This document shows, piece after piece, positions 1 to 4,971 of a stretch of DNA of 5,192 nucleotides; positions within the stretch are counted from its first letter, which is position 1, and each line of letters opens with the position of its first letter. The DNA comes from an uncultured Oscillibacter sp. Its GTDB lineage: Bacteria > Bacillota > Clostridia > Oscillospirales > Oscillospiraceae. The notes below the pieces were generated by a model. That model searched no databases. It was not told where the DNA came from and saw only the letters and a program-made list of their open reading frames with translations. The position numbers and the translations under genes are program-made. The DNA lies in assembly GCA_946183715.1 (NCBI GenBank), contig CAMHDB010000144.1, forward strand, positions 1 through 5,192, given 5' to 3'.

Positions 1-1059
1 ATGCTGCATATGCAATTCGGGGGGGGGGTAAATGCGGCTAATTATTGCCAAAACATCATGTTTTTGCAACTTATTCGGATTTCGGGCCCCTCGGCGAACA
101 ATGTCTTTCTGCTCATCTCCGGGTACTTTATGATTTCCTCCGGCGTGAACTATAAGAAAATTGTAAACTTAATTGCGGAGCAGTGTCTCTACGCGTGGAG
201 TATAGCGGCTGTCGTATACGGGTTTCGTATTCTTCCCCTCTCCGTGAAGGAAGTGGTAAGGGCCGCTTTTCCCTTCTGGTTTGGATATAATTGGTACGTC
301 TGCTGCTACGTGATATTCTCCTGCTTCATCCCGTTTTTGAATGCGTATTTGCGGTCTATCAGCCGAGAAACTTATCGGCGGCTGTTACTGGTTTCGCTTT
401 TCCTGTGGAGTTTCGCCTATACCTTCAAGGCGACAAATTACATGGGGACAGACTTCAGTATTGACCATTTCTTTGTTGTTTACATGATAGGCGCTTATAT
501 TCGCCTCTACGGAATCCATGTTGAAAAAATCCGCAGTTGGGGGAAAGTGTCCGTCTGTCTGCTGTTCCTGACTGTCGCCTCAGTGATTCTTCTCGGTGTG
601 GGCGGTTATCTGTTGCAAGTGGACAGGCTTGTTACGAACGCCACATTTTTCGCCACAGCGACCAATATTCTGAACGTGTGCATGACAACCAGCTTTTTTC
701 TTGCGGTTTTGAGTGCGCCGCCATATTTCAACAGAACGATTAACCGGATTGCAAAATCCGTCATAGGTATTTTCCTTTTGCATTTTAATCCGCCGATGGG
801 CAGCATCCTTTGGGATAAAATTTCTCCGAATGTCAATTTCCTGTATTCGCCGTTTCTCCCAGTCCACGCGCTCCTGAAAGTAAGCATTGTTTTTCTGTGC
901 TGTCTTCTGATTGACCAAATCCGTATCCGCTGGGTGGAAAAGCCTTTCATGGCCTGCCTTGACCGGAATTGGGACGCGCTGACACAATCTGTTCACTCCA
1001 TCTGGGCGCGCGTATCGAAAGCAATTCACACCAGTTTCCAAGTTTTTGAGCGCACATAG
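1..1059 (+). CDS. Acyltransferase-3 family integral membrane protein, 5'-truncated by window edge
   Basis: Probable multipass membrane O-acyltransferase of the acyltransferase-3 (OafA-like) family, which moves acyl groups, often acetyl, onto envelope polysaccharides or lipids; the substrate is unknown. The window opens in frame at residues MLHMQFGGG, which matches the end of the family's first helix with its conserved His (here residue 3), so the ATG at base 1 is very likely internal and about 20 N-terminal residues lie upstream. FLLISGYFMI (about 36-45) is the family's second-helix signature; about eight further hydrophobic segments follow, ending with WVEKPF (about 311-316), the usual C-terminal E-K-P motif. 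The last ten residues (343-352) and the TAG stop are supplied by an inserted element; without it the gene would end after Gln343. A G10 tract lies at 19-28. Base composition is clearly poorer in GC than the spoIIGA-sigE and alaX-radC genes, suggesting separate acquisition. Family call is firm, substrate is not. Confidence 0.85.
   Translation: MLHMQFGGGVNAANYCQNIMFLQLIRISGPSANNVFLLISGYFMISSGVNYKKIVNLIAEQCLYAWSIAAVVYGFRILPLSVKEVVRAAFPFWFGYNWYVCCYVIFSCFIPFLNAYLRSISRETYRRLLLVSLFLWSFAYTFKATNYMGTDFSIDHFFVVYMIGAYIRLYGIHVEKIRSWGKVSVCLLFLTVASVILLGVGGYLLQVDRLVTNATFFATATNILNVCMTTSFFLAVLSAPPYFNRTINRIAKSVIGIFLLHFNPPMGSILWDKISPNVNFLYSPFLPVHALLKVSIVFLCCLLIDQIRIRWVEKPFMACLDRNWDALTQSVHSIWARVSKAIHTSFQVFERT
19..28 (+). 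repeat. G10 homopolymer tract inside the acyltransferase gene
   Basis: Ten consecutive G residues encode Gly-Gly-Gly plus the first base of the next Val codon. The tract sits just after the conserved first-helix His of an envelope acyltransferase. With nine Gs the next codon is TAA; with eleven Gs the frame reads four codons and then TAA. Either one-base change would therefore abolish the product, unless translation restarts at the in-frame ATG at 58. Tracts like this in surface-modification genes of other bacteria act as slipped-strand phase-variation switches; whether this one varies is inference. Confidence 0.8.
1017..1028. repeat. Left copy of 12-bp target site duplication
   Basis: GAAAGCAATTCA directly abuts the outer end of the left terminal inverted repeat (1029). 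It is identical to 1253-1264. The neighbouring bases differ (C at 1016 against G at 1252), so the repeat is exactly 12 bp. Confidence 0.85.
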
Positions 1060-1252
1060 TCCGCTCAAAAAGCGCATGGTTCGGGCAAAAGTGAGTTTGG
1101 GGCGGATTTTTTGCCATTTTGGGAGGCACCCCCTAAACCCTCAAAAATACAACCGCAGTTTTAGTCCCTCAAAGTGTTGCAAATTTCTATATACTTGACT
1201 GAGTTTTTGAACTTTTCATCGGAGACCTGCCCAGAAAAGTTGGAAACTGGTG
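1029..1252. mobile_element. MITE-like non-autonomous insertion element, 224 bp
   Basis: The ends are perfect 13-bp inverted repeats: CACCAGTTTCCAA at 1029-1041 and its reverse complement at 1240-1252. After one mismatch, four more bases match, giving about 18 bp with one difference. The outer end of each repeat coincides exactly with a 12-bp direct repeat (1017-1028 and 1253-1264), as expected of a transposition event. There is no transposase gene and no credible ORF inside, so the element would have to be moved in trans. Internally it has a perfect 10-bp hairpin (1043-1052 with 1062-1071) and a nested imperfect hairpin (GTTTGGGG at 1095-1102 with 1129-1138, and TGCC at 1112-1115 with GGCA at 1125-1128). 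It is more AT-rich than the genes to its right. Insertion replaced the original last residues and stop of the acyltransferase gene. I cannot assign the ends to a named insertion sequence family. Confidence 0.78.
1043..1071. repeat. Perfect 10-bp inverted repeat inside the element, spanning the acyltransferase stop
   Basis: TTTTTGAGCG (1043-1052) and CGCTCAAAAA (1062-1071) surround a 9-nt loop that holds the TAG stop (1057-1059). The T and A runs are part of the stem and no T-tract follows on either strand, so it is not a standard intrinsic terminator. It is best read as subterminal secondary structure of the MITE-like element; it could also stabilise the 3' end of the acyltransferase mRNA. 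Confidence 0.6.
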
Positions 1253-1264
1253 GAAAGCAATTCA
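1253..1264. repeat. Right copy of 12-bp target site duplication
   Basis: GAAAGCAATTCA is identical to 1017-1028 and directly abuts the right terminal inverted repeat, which ends at 1252. Joining the left copy to base 1265 gives the inferred pre-insertion reading GCA ATT CAG TGA, so the acyltransferase originally ended after Ala-Ile-Gln. Confidence 0.85.
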
Positions 1265-1290
1265 GTGAAACGGCGAATATGGTAAATCCC

Positions 1291-1320
1291 GGTCTGCCTG
1301 AGAGGGCAGACCATTTTTTA
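1291..1320 (+). terminator. Intrinsic terminator of the acyltransferase transcript
   Basis: An 8-bp perfect stem, GGTCTGCC (1291-1298) with GGCAGACC (1305-1312), has a 6-nt loop and is followed by ATTTTTTA (1313-1320). It reads on the plus strand only. It now lies 231 nt after the acyltransferase stop, but would lie 22 nt after the stop inferred before insertion of the 224-bp element, which fits a native terminator. It also insulates spoIIGA from upstream transcription. Confidence 0.85.
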
Positions 1321-1349
1321 CGCCGTACAAACTCGCCGCCGACGCCCTT

Positions 1350-1384
1350 TTCCGACTGCTTTCCCGCGCGCCCGGGGCTATAAT
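1350..1384 (+). promoter_or_regulatory. Probable spoIIGA-sigE promoter (TATAAT, no good -35)
   Basis: A perfect TATAAT (1379-1384) lies upstream of spoIIGA, giving an expected transcript start near 1391 and a leader of only about 17 nt to the codon at 1408. No TTGACA-like hexamer stands at 17 nt; the sequence there is CTGCTT (1356-1361). The nearest weak match is TTCCGA (1350-1355), 23 nt from the -10. The Bacillus subtilis spoIIG promoter is known for an over-long spacer of about 22 nt and activation by phosphorylated Spo0A. TCCGACT (1351-1357) matches five of seven bases of a reversed 0A box, too weak to claim as a site. Confidence 0.5.
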
Positions 1385-1407
1385 AGAGGCGAACGGGGGC
1401 GATTGCG

Positions 1408-2319
1408 ACGGTTGTTTACATAGACAGTGTCTTTGTCCTCAACGCGGCTACGGACTTCCTGTTACTGCTCATCACGGCGCGGCTGTCGGGCACGTCTCCG
1501 CGCCTTGGACACTGCGCGGCGGCGGCCTGCATGGGCGGCCTGTACGCGGCGGCGGCGTGGCTCCCCGGCTGGGCGTTCCTGACGGCGGCCCCCGTCAAAT
1601 GCGCCGTCGGTGTGGGGCTGTGCCTCGTCGCCTTCGGACAGGAAGAGCACCTCGCGCGGCTGACACTCCTCTTTTTCGCGGTCTCGTGCGCGCTCGCCGG
1701 GGGCGTCATGGCCCTGAGCGCCGCCGACACCGACGCCGTAACATTCCTGTGCGCGGCGCTCTGCGCGTGGCTGTTGCTCGCGGTATTCTTCCGGACCGCC
1801 GCGCGGCACCATGCCGCCGGGAGGCTGTTCCCGGTGCGCGTATGCGTCGGCGGGCGCGTCGCCGAGTTGACCGCCCTGCAAGACAGCGGCAATACGCTTT
1901 CGGACGGCGGCCAGCCCGTGCTCGTACTCTCGCCGGAGGTGCCGGAACGACTCTTCCCGCCGACGCTGGCGGCGTCCATGACGCGCGACGCCCTGCGGAA
2001 TCCGCCGGATTTGCTGGGGCCGTGTATGAAGCACTCCCCGTCCCTGCGGCCCCGGCTGTTGCCCTACCACGCGGTCGGCGTGCGCTCCGGGTTACTCCTG
2101 AGCGTCGAAAGCGACTGGGTAGAACTCGGCGCGACACGGTATCCGGGCTTGCGCCTGGCCCTCTCGCCGACGGACTTGGGGCAGGGCTACGCGGCCCTCT
2201 GGGGCGGGGAAATCATCGAAAAGGAGTTACGTCATGGGGATGTTTCGGGCAATACGGAACGCGGCGCGGTGTCTGCTCGCGCGGACGGACGCCGACATTT
2301 ACTATATCGGCGGCAGTGA
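1408..2319 (+). CDS. spoIIGA: Sporulation sigma-E factor processing peptidase SpoIIGA, non-standard start codon
   Basis: Membrane aspartic protease that cleaves the pro-sequence from pro-SigE, activating the early mother-cell programme at the septum. With 1408 as start it is 303 residues, close to the roughly 309 of Bacillus subtilis. Residues 2-24 begin VVYIDSVFVLN, the family opening, and form helix 1; further helices lie near 36-58, 62-76, 84-104 and 110-129. The protease domain carries LQDSGNTLSDG with catalytic Asp159, and LLPYHAVG follows, matching family LIPYRGVG. The frame has a stop at 1384-1386 and no ATG, GTG or TTG before 1531, which would delete helix 1. ACG at 1408 lies 8 nt after GGGGG (1395-1399) and gives the family-like Met-Val-Val-Tyr-Ile-Asp; ATT at 1402 is the other option. 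The last roughly 30 residues go beyond the family end and overlap sigE by 86 nt in another frame. Identity is strong; the start is uncertain. Confidence 0.9.
   Translation, partial: TVVYIDSVFVLNAATDFLLLLITARLSGTSPRLGHCAAAACMGGLYAAAAWLPGWAFLTAAPVKCAVGVGLCLVAFGQEEHLARLTLLFFAVSCALAGGVMALSAADTDAVTFLCAALCAWLLLAVFFRTAARHHAAGRLFPVRVCVGGRVAELTALQDSGNTLSDGGQPVLVLSPEVPERLFPPTLAASMTRDALRNPPDLLGPCMKHSPSLRPRLLPYHAVGVRSGLLLSVESDWVELGATRYPGLRLALSPTDLGQGYAALWGGEIIEKELRHGDVSGNTERGAVSARADGRRHLLYRRQ
2221..2226 (+). promoter_or_regulatory. Ribosome binding site of sigE
   Basis: AAGGAG lies 7 nt before the ATG at 2234 and fixes that start over the second ATG at 2240. The site lies inside spoIIGA, so sigE translation is probably coupled to passage of ribosomes through spoIIGA. 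Confidence 0.85.
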
Positions 2320-2935
2320 TACTCTGCCCATGCCGCTGAGCCGGGAGAGAGAAGCGGAATTACTGGAACACGCCACGGAAGAGCCGGCGCGGCAGGAACT
2401 TATCGAACACAATCTCCGGCTTGTCGTGTACATCGCGCGGCGCTTCGAGAATACCGGAATCAACATCGAGGATTTGATTTCCATCGGTACTATCGGGCTT
2501 ATCAAGGCTGTCGGGACTTACCGCGCCGAAAAGAATATCAAACTGGCGACCTACGCCTCGCGCTGTATCGAAAACGAAATCCTTATGTACTTGCGCAAGA
2601 ACGCGGGCCGCAAGGGCGAAATCTCGTTCGACGAGCCGTTGAATACCGACTGGGACGGAAACGAGCTGTTACTCTCGGACGTACTCGGCACGGAGGCCGA
2701 TATCGTCATGAGGCCCATCGAGGAGGACGTGGACAGGGAACTGCTGTTCCACGCAATCAGCCTGTTGCCGCCGCGCGAACGGCAGATTATTACGCTCCGG
2801 TTCGGCCTCGGCGGCGGGCGGGAGCGCACACAGAAGGAAGTCGCCGACGTGCTGGGCATTTCGCAGTCGTACATTTCCCGGCTGGAAAAGCGCATTATCT
2901 CGCGCCTGAAAAAGGAAATTCTCCGTTTGTCGTAA
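2234..2935 (+). CDS. sigE: RNA polymerase sporulation sigma factor SigE (pro-SigE)
   Basis: Early mother-cell sigma factor, made as an inactive membrane-associated precursor and activated by SpoIIGA. It has 233 residues (about 239 in Bacillus subtilis). Residues 1-23 form a short amphipathic basic pro-sequence with Arg5, Arg8, Arg12 and Arg17, running into DIYYIGGSDTLP, the counterpart of the Bacillus processing region EVYYIGGSEALP; by alignment cleavage would fall near Tyr23. Region 2 (about 61-125) is nearly identical to the family, including FENTGINIEDLISIGTIGLI and KLATYASRCIENEILMYLR. SFDEPLNTDWDGNELLLSDVLGT (131-153) is a SigE signature. Region 4 carries the helix-turn-helix at about 199-220 (TQKEVADVLGISQSYISRLE). 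It is expressed from the spoIIGA promoter. sigG, usually next, is absent; a terminator and convergent genes follow instead. Confidence 0.98.
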   Translation: MGMFRAIRNAARCLLARTDADIYYIGGSDTLPMPLSREREAELLEHATEEPARQELIEHNLRLVVYIARRFENTGINIEDLISIGTIGLIKAVGTYRAEKNIKLATYASRCIENEILMYLRKNAGRKGEISFDEPLNTDWDGNELLLSDVLGTEADIVMRPIEEDVDRELLFHAISLLPPRERQIITLRFGLGGGRERTQKEVADVLGISQSYISRLEKRIISRLKKEILRLS

Positions 2936-2941
2936 AAATTG

Positions 2942-2973
2942 AGCCTCCCCCGCATAGCGGGGGAGGCTTAAAA
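2942..2973. terminator. Shared terminator between convergent sigE and alaX
   Basis: A perfect 12-bp stem, AGCCTCCCCCGC (2942-2953) with its complement (2957-2968), closes a 3-nt loop. On the minus strand it is followed by CAATTTTT, a proper U-tract, and it begins 5 nt after the alaX stop, so it is a strong alaX terminator. On the plus strand it follows the sigE stop by 6 nt but only TT comes after the stem, so termination of sigE may be weaker or rely on the hairpin. Confidence 0.88.
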
Positions 2974-4134
2974 TCAAGTCAAACCGGGATGTTCCCGGAA
3001 AAAGGCCTCGATTTCGGCGCGGGGGGCCTGTACGCTGCCCTGCGCGAATCCGCCGCGCCCGCCGCCGCGCCCGTGTAGGGCCGCGTTCATGTCCTTGACG
3101 GAGAAGGCCGCGCCGTCCGCGCGGACAAGCGCGTAAACGTACCCCGCGCCGTCCCGCCCCGCGAATACCGCCGCGAGGCCCCCGCACTGTTTGGCGACGG
3201 TGTCGGCCAGATGCCGCGCGCTGTCCGGGCGCGTGGGCGCGCGGAATAACAGGACGTTTCCGGCCCCGGCGCGCTCCCGCGCGAGGGCGTCGTAGGCTTC
3301 CTGTTCGCGCGCGGCGAGTTCCTCTTTGACTGCCGCGAGTTCGGCTTCCAGCCGCTCCACAGCAGAAAGCGTCTCCGTCGGCTTCACGGACAGCCGCTGT
3401 CCGACGGCCCTGTCCTGCTCGAACACGGCGGAGAGGTAGTCGACGGCGCGTTTCCCGCAAAGTATCTCAATCCGGACGCCCTCCCGGAACTTCTGACACG
3501 AAATCACCTTCACAAGCCCGACCTGTCCGGCGCGCCGGACGTGCGTCCCGCAACACGCGCAACGGTCGGCCTCCGGGAACGTCACAATCCGCACGGCGCC
3601 CGTCAGCGCCTTTTTGCTCCGGTACGTCATCTGTTCCAGCTCGTCCGGGGCGGGGAAGGTAATCTCCGCCTCTTTGTCGGCCCAGATAACCGCGTTGGCG
3701 CGGGCTTCGGCCTCCAAAAGCCCCTCCCACGGAATCACGGCGTTGTAGTCGATGGTCACGGCGTCGGCGCCGAGGTGAAAGCCGACGTTGTCGCAGTCGA
3801 ACATTTCGCAGAGAATGCCGGAAATGATGTGCTCCCCGGAATGCTGCTGCATATGGTCGAAACGCCGGGGCCAGTCGATTTGCCCGGAGACCGCCGCGCC
3901 GACTTCCAGCGGGGCGTCGCAAGTGTGGACAATCACGCCGCCGCGCTCGTGTACGTCGACGACCGACGCGCCGCCGAGGGTACCGGAATCGGCGGGCTGT
4001 CCGCCGCCCTCCGGATAGAACGCCGTGCGGTCAAGCGTGACAAGGTATTTCCCTTTATTGGCCTCGCAACTGAGCACCTGCGCGTTGAACTCCGTCATAA
4101 ACGCGTCCGCGTAGTAAAGTTTCTCCGTTTCCAT
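2974..4134 (-). CDS. alaX: Long-form alanyl-tRNA editing protein AlaX with DHHA1 domain
   Basis: Free-standing homologue of the alanyl-tRNA synthetase editing domain; AlaX proteins hydrolyse mischarged Ser-tRNA(Ala) (and Gly-tRNA(Ala) in some) in the cytoplasm. The 386 residues fit the long AlaX class. FYPEGGGQPADSG (39-51) is the N-terminal motif; zinc ligands are HxxxH at His98 and His102 (HSGEH) and CxxxH at Cys194 and His198 (CCGTH). A charged coiled-coil stretch runs about 253-290, and the C-terminal DHHA1 domain has the glycine-rich loop GRGGGRGGFAQGS (356-368). The aminoacylation core is lacking, so this is not AlaRS. The ATG at 4134 is preceded by GAAAGGG 6 nt away. It lies 16 nt downstream of radC on the same strand, so the two are probably cotranscribed, and it ends at the bidirectional hairpin. 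All catalytic-site ligands expected of the family are present. Confidence 0.95.
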   Translation of the reverse strand: METEKLYYADAFMTEFNAQVLSCEANKGKYLVTLDRTAFYPEGGGQPADSGTLGGASVVDVHERGGVIVHTCDAPLEVGAAVSGQIDWPRRFDHMQQHSGEHIISGILCEMFDCDNVGFHLGADAVTIDYNAVIPWEGLLEAEARANAVIWADKEAEITFPAPDELEQMTYRSKKALTGAVRIVTFPEADRCACCGTHVRRAGQVGLVKVISCQKFREGVRIEILCGKRAVDYLSAVFEQDRAVGQRLSVKPTETLSAVERLEAELAAVKEELAAREQEAYDALARERAGAGNVLLFRAPTRPDSARHLADTVAKQCGGLAAVFAGRDGAGYVYALVRADGAAFSVKDMNAALHGRGGGRGGFAQGSVQAPRAEIEAFFREHPGLT

Positions 4135-4150
4135 AAAAGTCCCTTTCGTT

Positions 4151-4846
4151 CTAGTCCAGAAATCCGGCTTCCCGCATGGAAACCACGTCGTTTTCGCCGA
4201 CGATGATATGGTCTCGAAGCGGGATGTCCACTTTCGACAGCGCCTCCCGGATATAGCGCGTCGCGGCGCAATCCTCCTCGGAGGGGTCCGCGTCGCCGCC
4301 CGGGTGATTGTGCGCCAGCAGAACCGACTCGGCGTGGCTGAGTATCGCGTTGGAAATCAGGGTGCGGAGGTCCATCGACACAGAGACAATACTGCCGTTC
4401 GTCATGCTGTACTGCCCTATCAGATTTCCCCGTTGATTCAGGCACAGTTCCCAGACTTCCTCGGCTTTCTGTCCGCAAAACAGCTCCCGGCAATACCGCC
4501 CGGCGGCTTGCGTGGAAAGAAAATTAACGCCTGCTTCCTTCATTGCTTCCAGCCGAATCCAGCGGCTTATCTGGAACACCAGCGAAAGCAAGACCGCCGT
4601 CCGTTCGCCCACGCCGTCGACGGACTGCAACTCCTCCACAGGCGCGGACAGAACGTTGAACAGAGTGCCGTATTTGTCTATGAGCTTGTGCGCGAGAGGG
4701 TTCGTATCCTTTTGGGGAATCGAGTAGAAGAGCAGGAGTTCGAGAATCTCGTGAGAGGCGAACACTTCCAAGCCGCCTGTCAGGAAACGACGACGCACAT
4801 TTTCACGGTGTCCCTTATGACAGTTCCCGGATTCGTTCTTTTTCAT
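4151..4846 (-). CDS. radC: RadC family JAMM-fold protein
   Basis: RadC-family (UPF0758) protein of 231 residues, near the usual 220-230. Once named for DNA repair, the family has no settled biochemical role. The N-terminal half carries a helix-hairpin-helix-like segment, LQSVDGVGERTA (73-84). The C-terminal JAB1/MPN/JAMM-type domain has the metal-binding pattern HxH, seven residues, Ser, two residues, Asp: His179, His181, Ser189 and Asp192 in LLAHNHPGGDADPSEED. The start at 4846 is chosen because GGGAGG stands 9 nt upstream and MKKNESGNCHKGHRENVRRRF matches the family start; an in-frame extension back to 5128 would run through a promoter, a hairpin and another gene. It is first in an operon with alaX and has its own promoter at 4911-4939. 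Confidence 0.95.
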   Translation of the reverse strand: MKKNESGNCHKGHRENVRRRFLTGGLEVFASHEILELLLFYSIPQKDTNPLAHKLIDKYGTLFNVLSAPVEELQSVDGVGERTAVLLSLVFQISRWIRLEAMKEAGVNFLSTQAAGRYCRELFCGQKAEEVWELCLNQRGNLIGQYSMTNGSIVSVSMDLRTLISNAILSHAESVLLAHNHPGGDADPSEEDCAATRYIREALSKVDIPLRDHIIVGENDVVSMREAGFLD

Positions 4847-4855
4847 GGGTGCGTT

Positions 4856-4861
4856 CCTCCC
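4856..4861 (-). promoter_or_regulatory. Ribosome binding site of radC
   Basis: GGGAGG on the minus strand lies 9 nt before the ATG at 4846 and decides that start against the longer in-frame extension. It sits next to the T-tract of the upstream hairpin, so the two could influence each other. Confidence 0.8.
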
Positions 4862-4894
4862 GAAAAATCCGGCGCGGAAACGATGCCGCGCCGG
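4862..4894 (-). terminator. Terminator-like hairpin in the radC leader
   Basis: On the minus strand a perfect 9-bp GC-rich stem, CCGGCGCGG (4894-4886) with CCGCGCCGG (4877-4869), has an 8-nt loop and is followed by ATTTTTC (4868-4862). This is the form of an intrinsic terminator. It lies downstream of the radC promoter and directly upstream of its RBS, so it is either a leader attenuator or the terminator of the upstream membrane-protein gene, 77 nt after that gene's stop. A short T-tract (five T) may allow partial read-through. Confidence 0.7.
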
Positions 4895-4910
4895 GAATTG
4901 CACAAACGAC

Positions 4911-4939
4911 ATTATAGAAGATGTTCCCCGCCGTTGCAA
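4911..4939 (-). promoter_or_regulatory. Sigma-A type promoter of radC-alaX
   Basis: On the minus strand TTGCAA (4939-4934, four of six to TTGACA) is followed after exactly 17 nt by a perfect TATAAT (4916-4911). Transcription would begin near 4904, giving a leader of about 58 nt that contains the terminator-like hairpin and the radC RBS. Confidence 0.72.
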
Positions 4940-4971
4940 GAGGAATTTGGGAAAAATGCGGGTATACGGCT

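Larger units (their letters stand above)
1060..1407. other. Intergenic stretch between acyltransferase and spoIIGA, no gene seen
   Basis: This gap holds the rest of the MITE-like element (to 1252), its right target duplication, an intrinsic terminator (1291-1320) and a promoter-like region just before spoIIGA. The only open frame of any length (1174-1383, GTG start) runs through the terminator and resembles nothing, so I do not count it as a gene. Confidence 0.6.

Noticed and set aside
1..3. ATG at base 1 as the true start of the acyltransferase
   Set aside because: The following residues match the end of the family's first membrane helix, including its His, so the start is almost certainly upstream of the window.
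1043..1071. 10-bp inverted repeat as a terminator of the acyltransferase gene
   Set aside because: The T and A runs are inside the stem and no T-tract follows on either strand; a better terminator lies at 1291-1320.
1348..1357. Spo0A box upstream of spoIIGA
   Set aside because: Only five of seven bases match the reversed consensus, which is expected by chance in a region this size; mentioned only with the promoter.
1174..1383. 69-codon plus-strand frame with GTG start
   Set aside because: It begins inside the MITE-like element, runs through the terminator hairpin, has no clear RBS and no recognisable protein features.
1416..2137. Three minus-strand frames opposite spoIIGA and an overlapping plus-strand frame at 1557-2339
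   Set aside because: Low-complexity Arg/Ala/Pro-rich shadows of the GC-rich spoIIGA gene.
2669..3460. Minus-strand 263-codon frame spanning the sigE end and alaX
   Set aside because: It crosses the convergent terminator and overlaps two conserved genes in wrong frames; Arg/Gly-rich shadow.
3541..4206. 221-codon plus-strand frame opposite alaX
   Set aside because: Long antisense frame caused by GC-rich codons; alaX on the other strand is conserved along its whole length.
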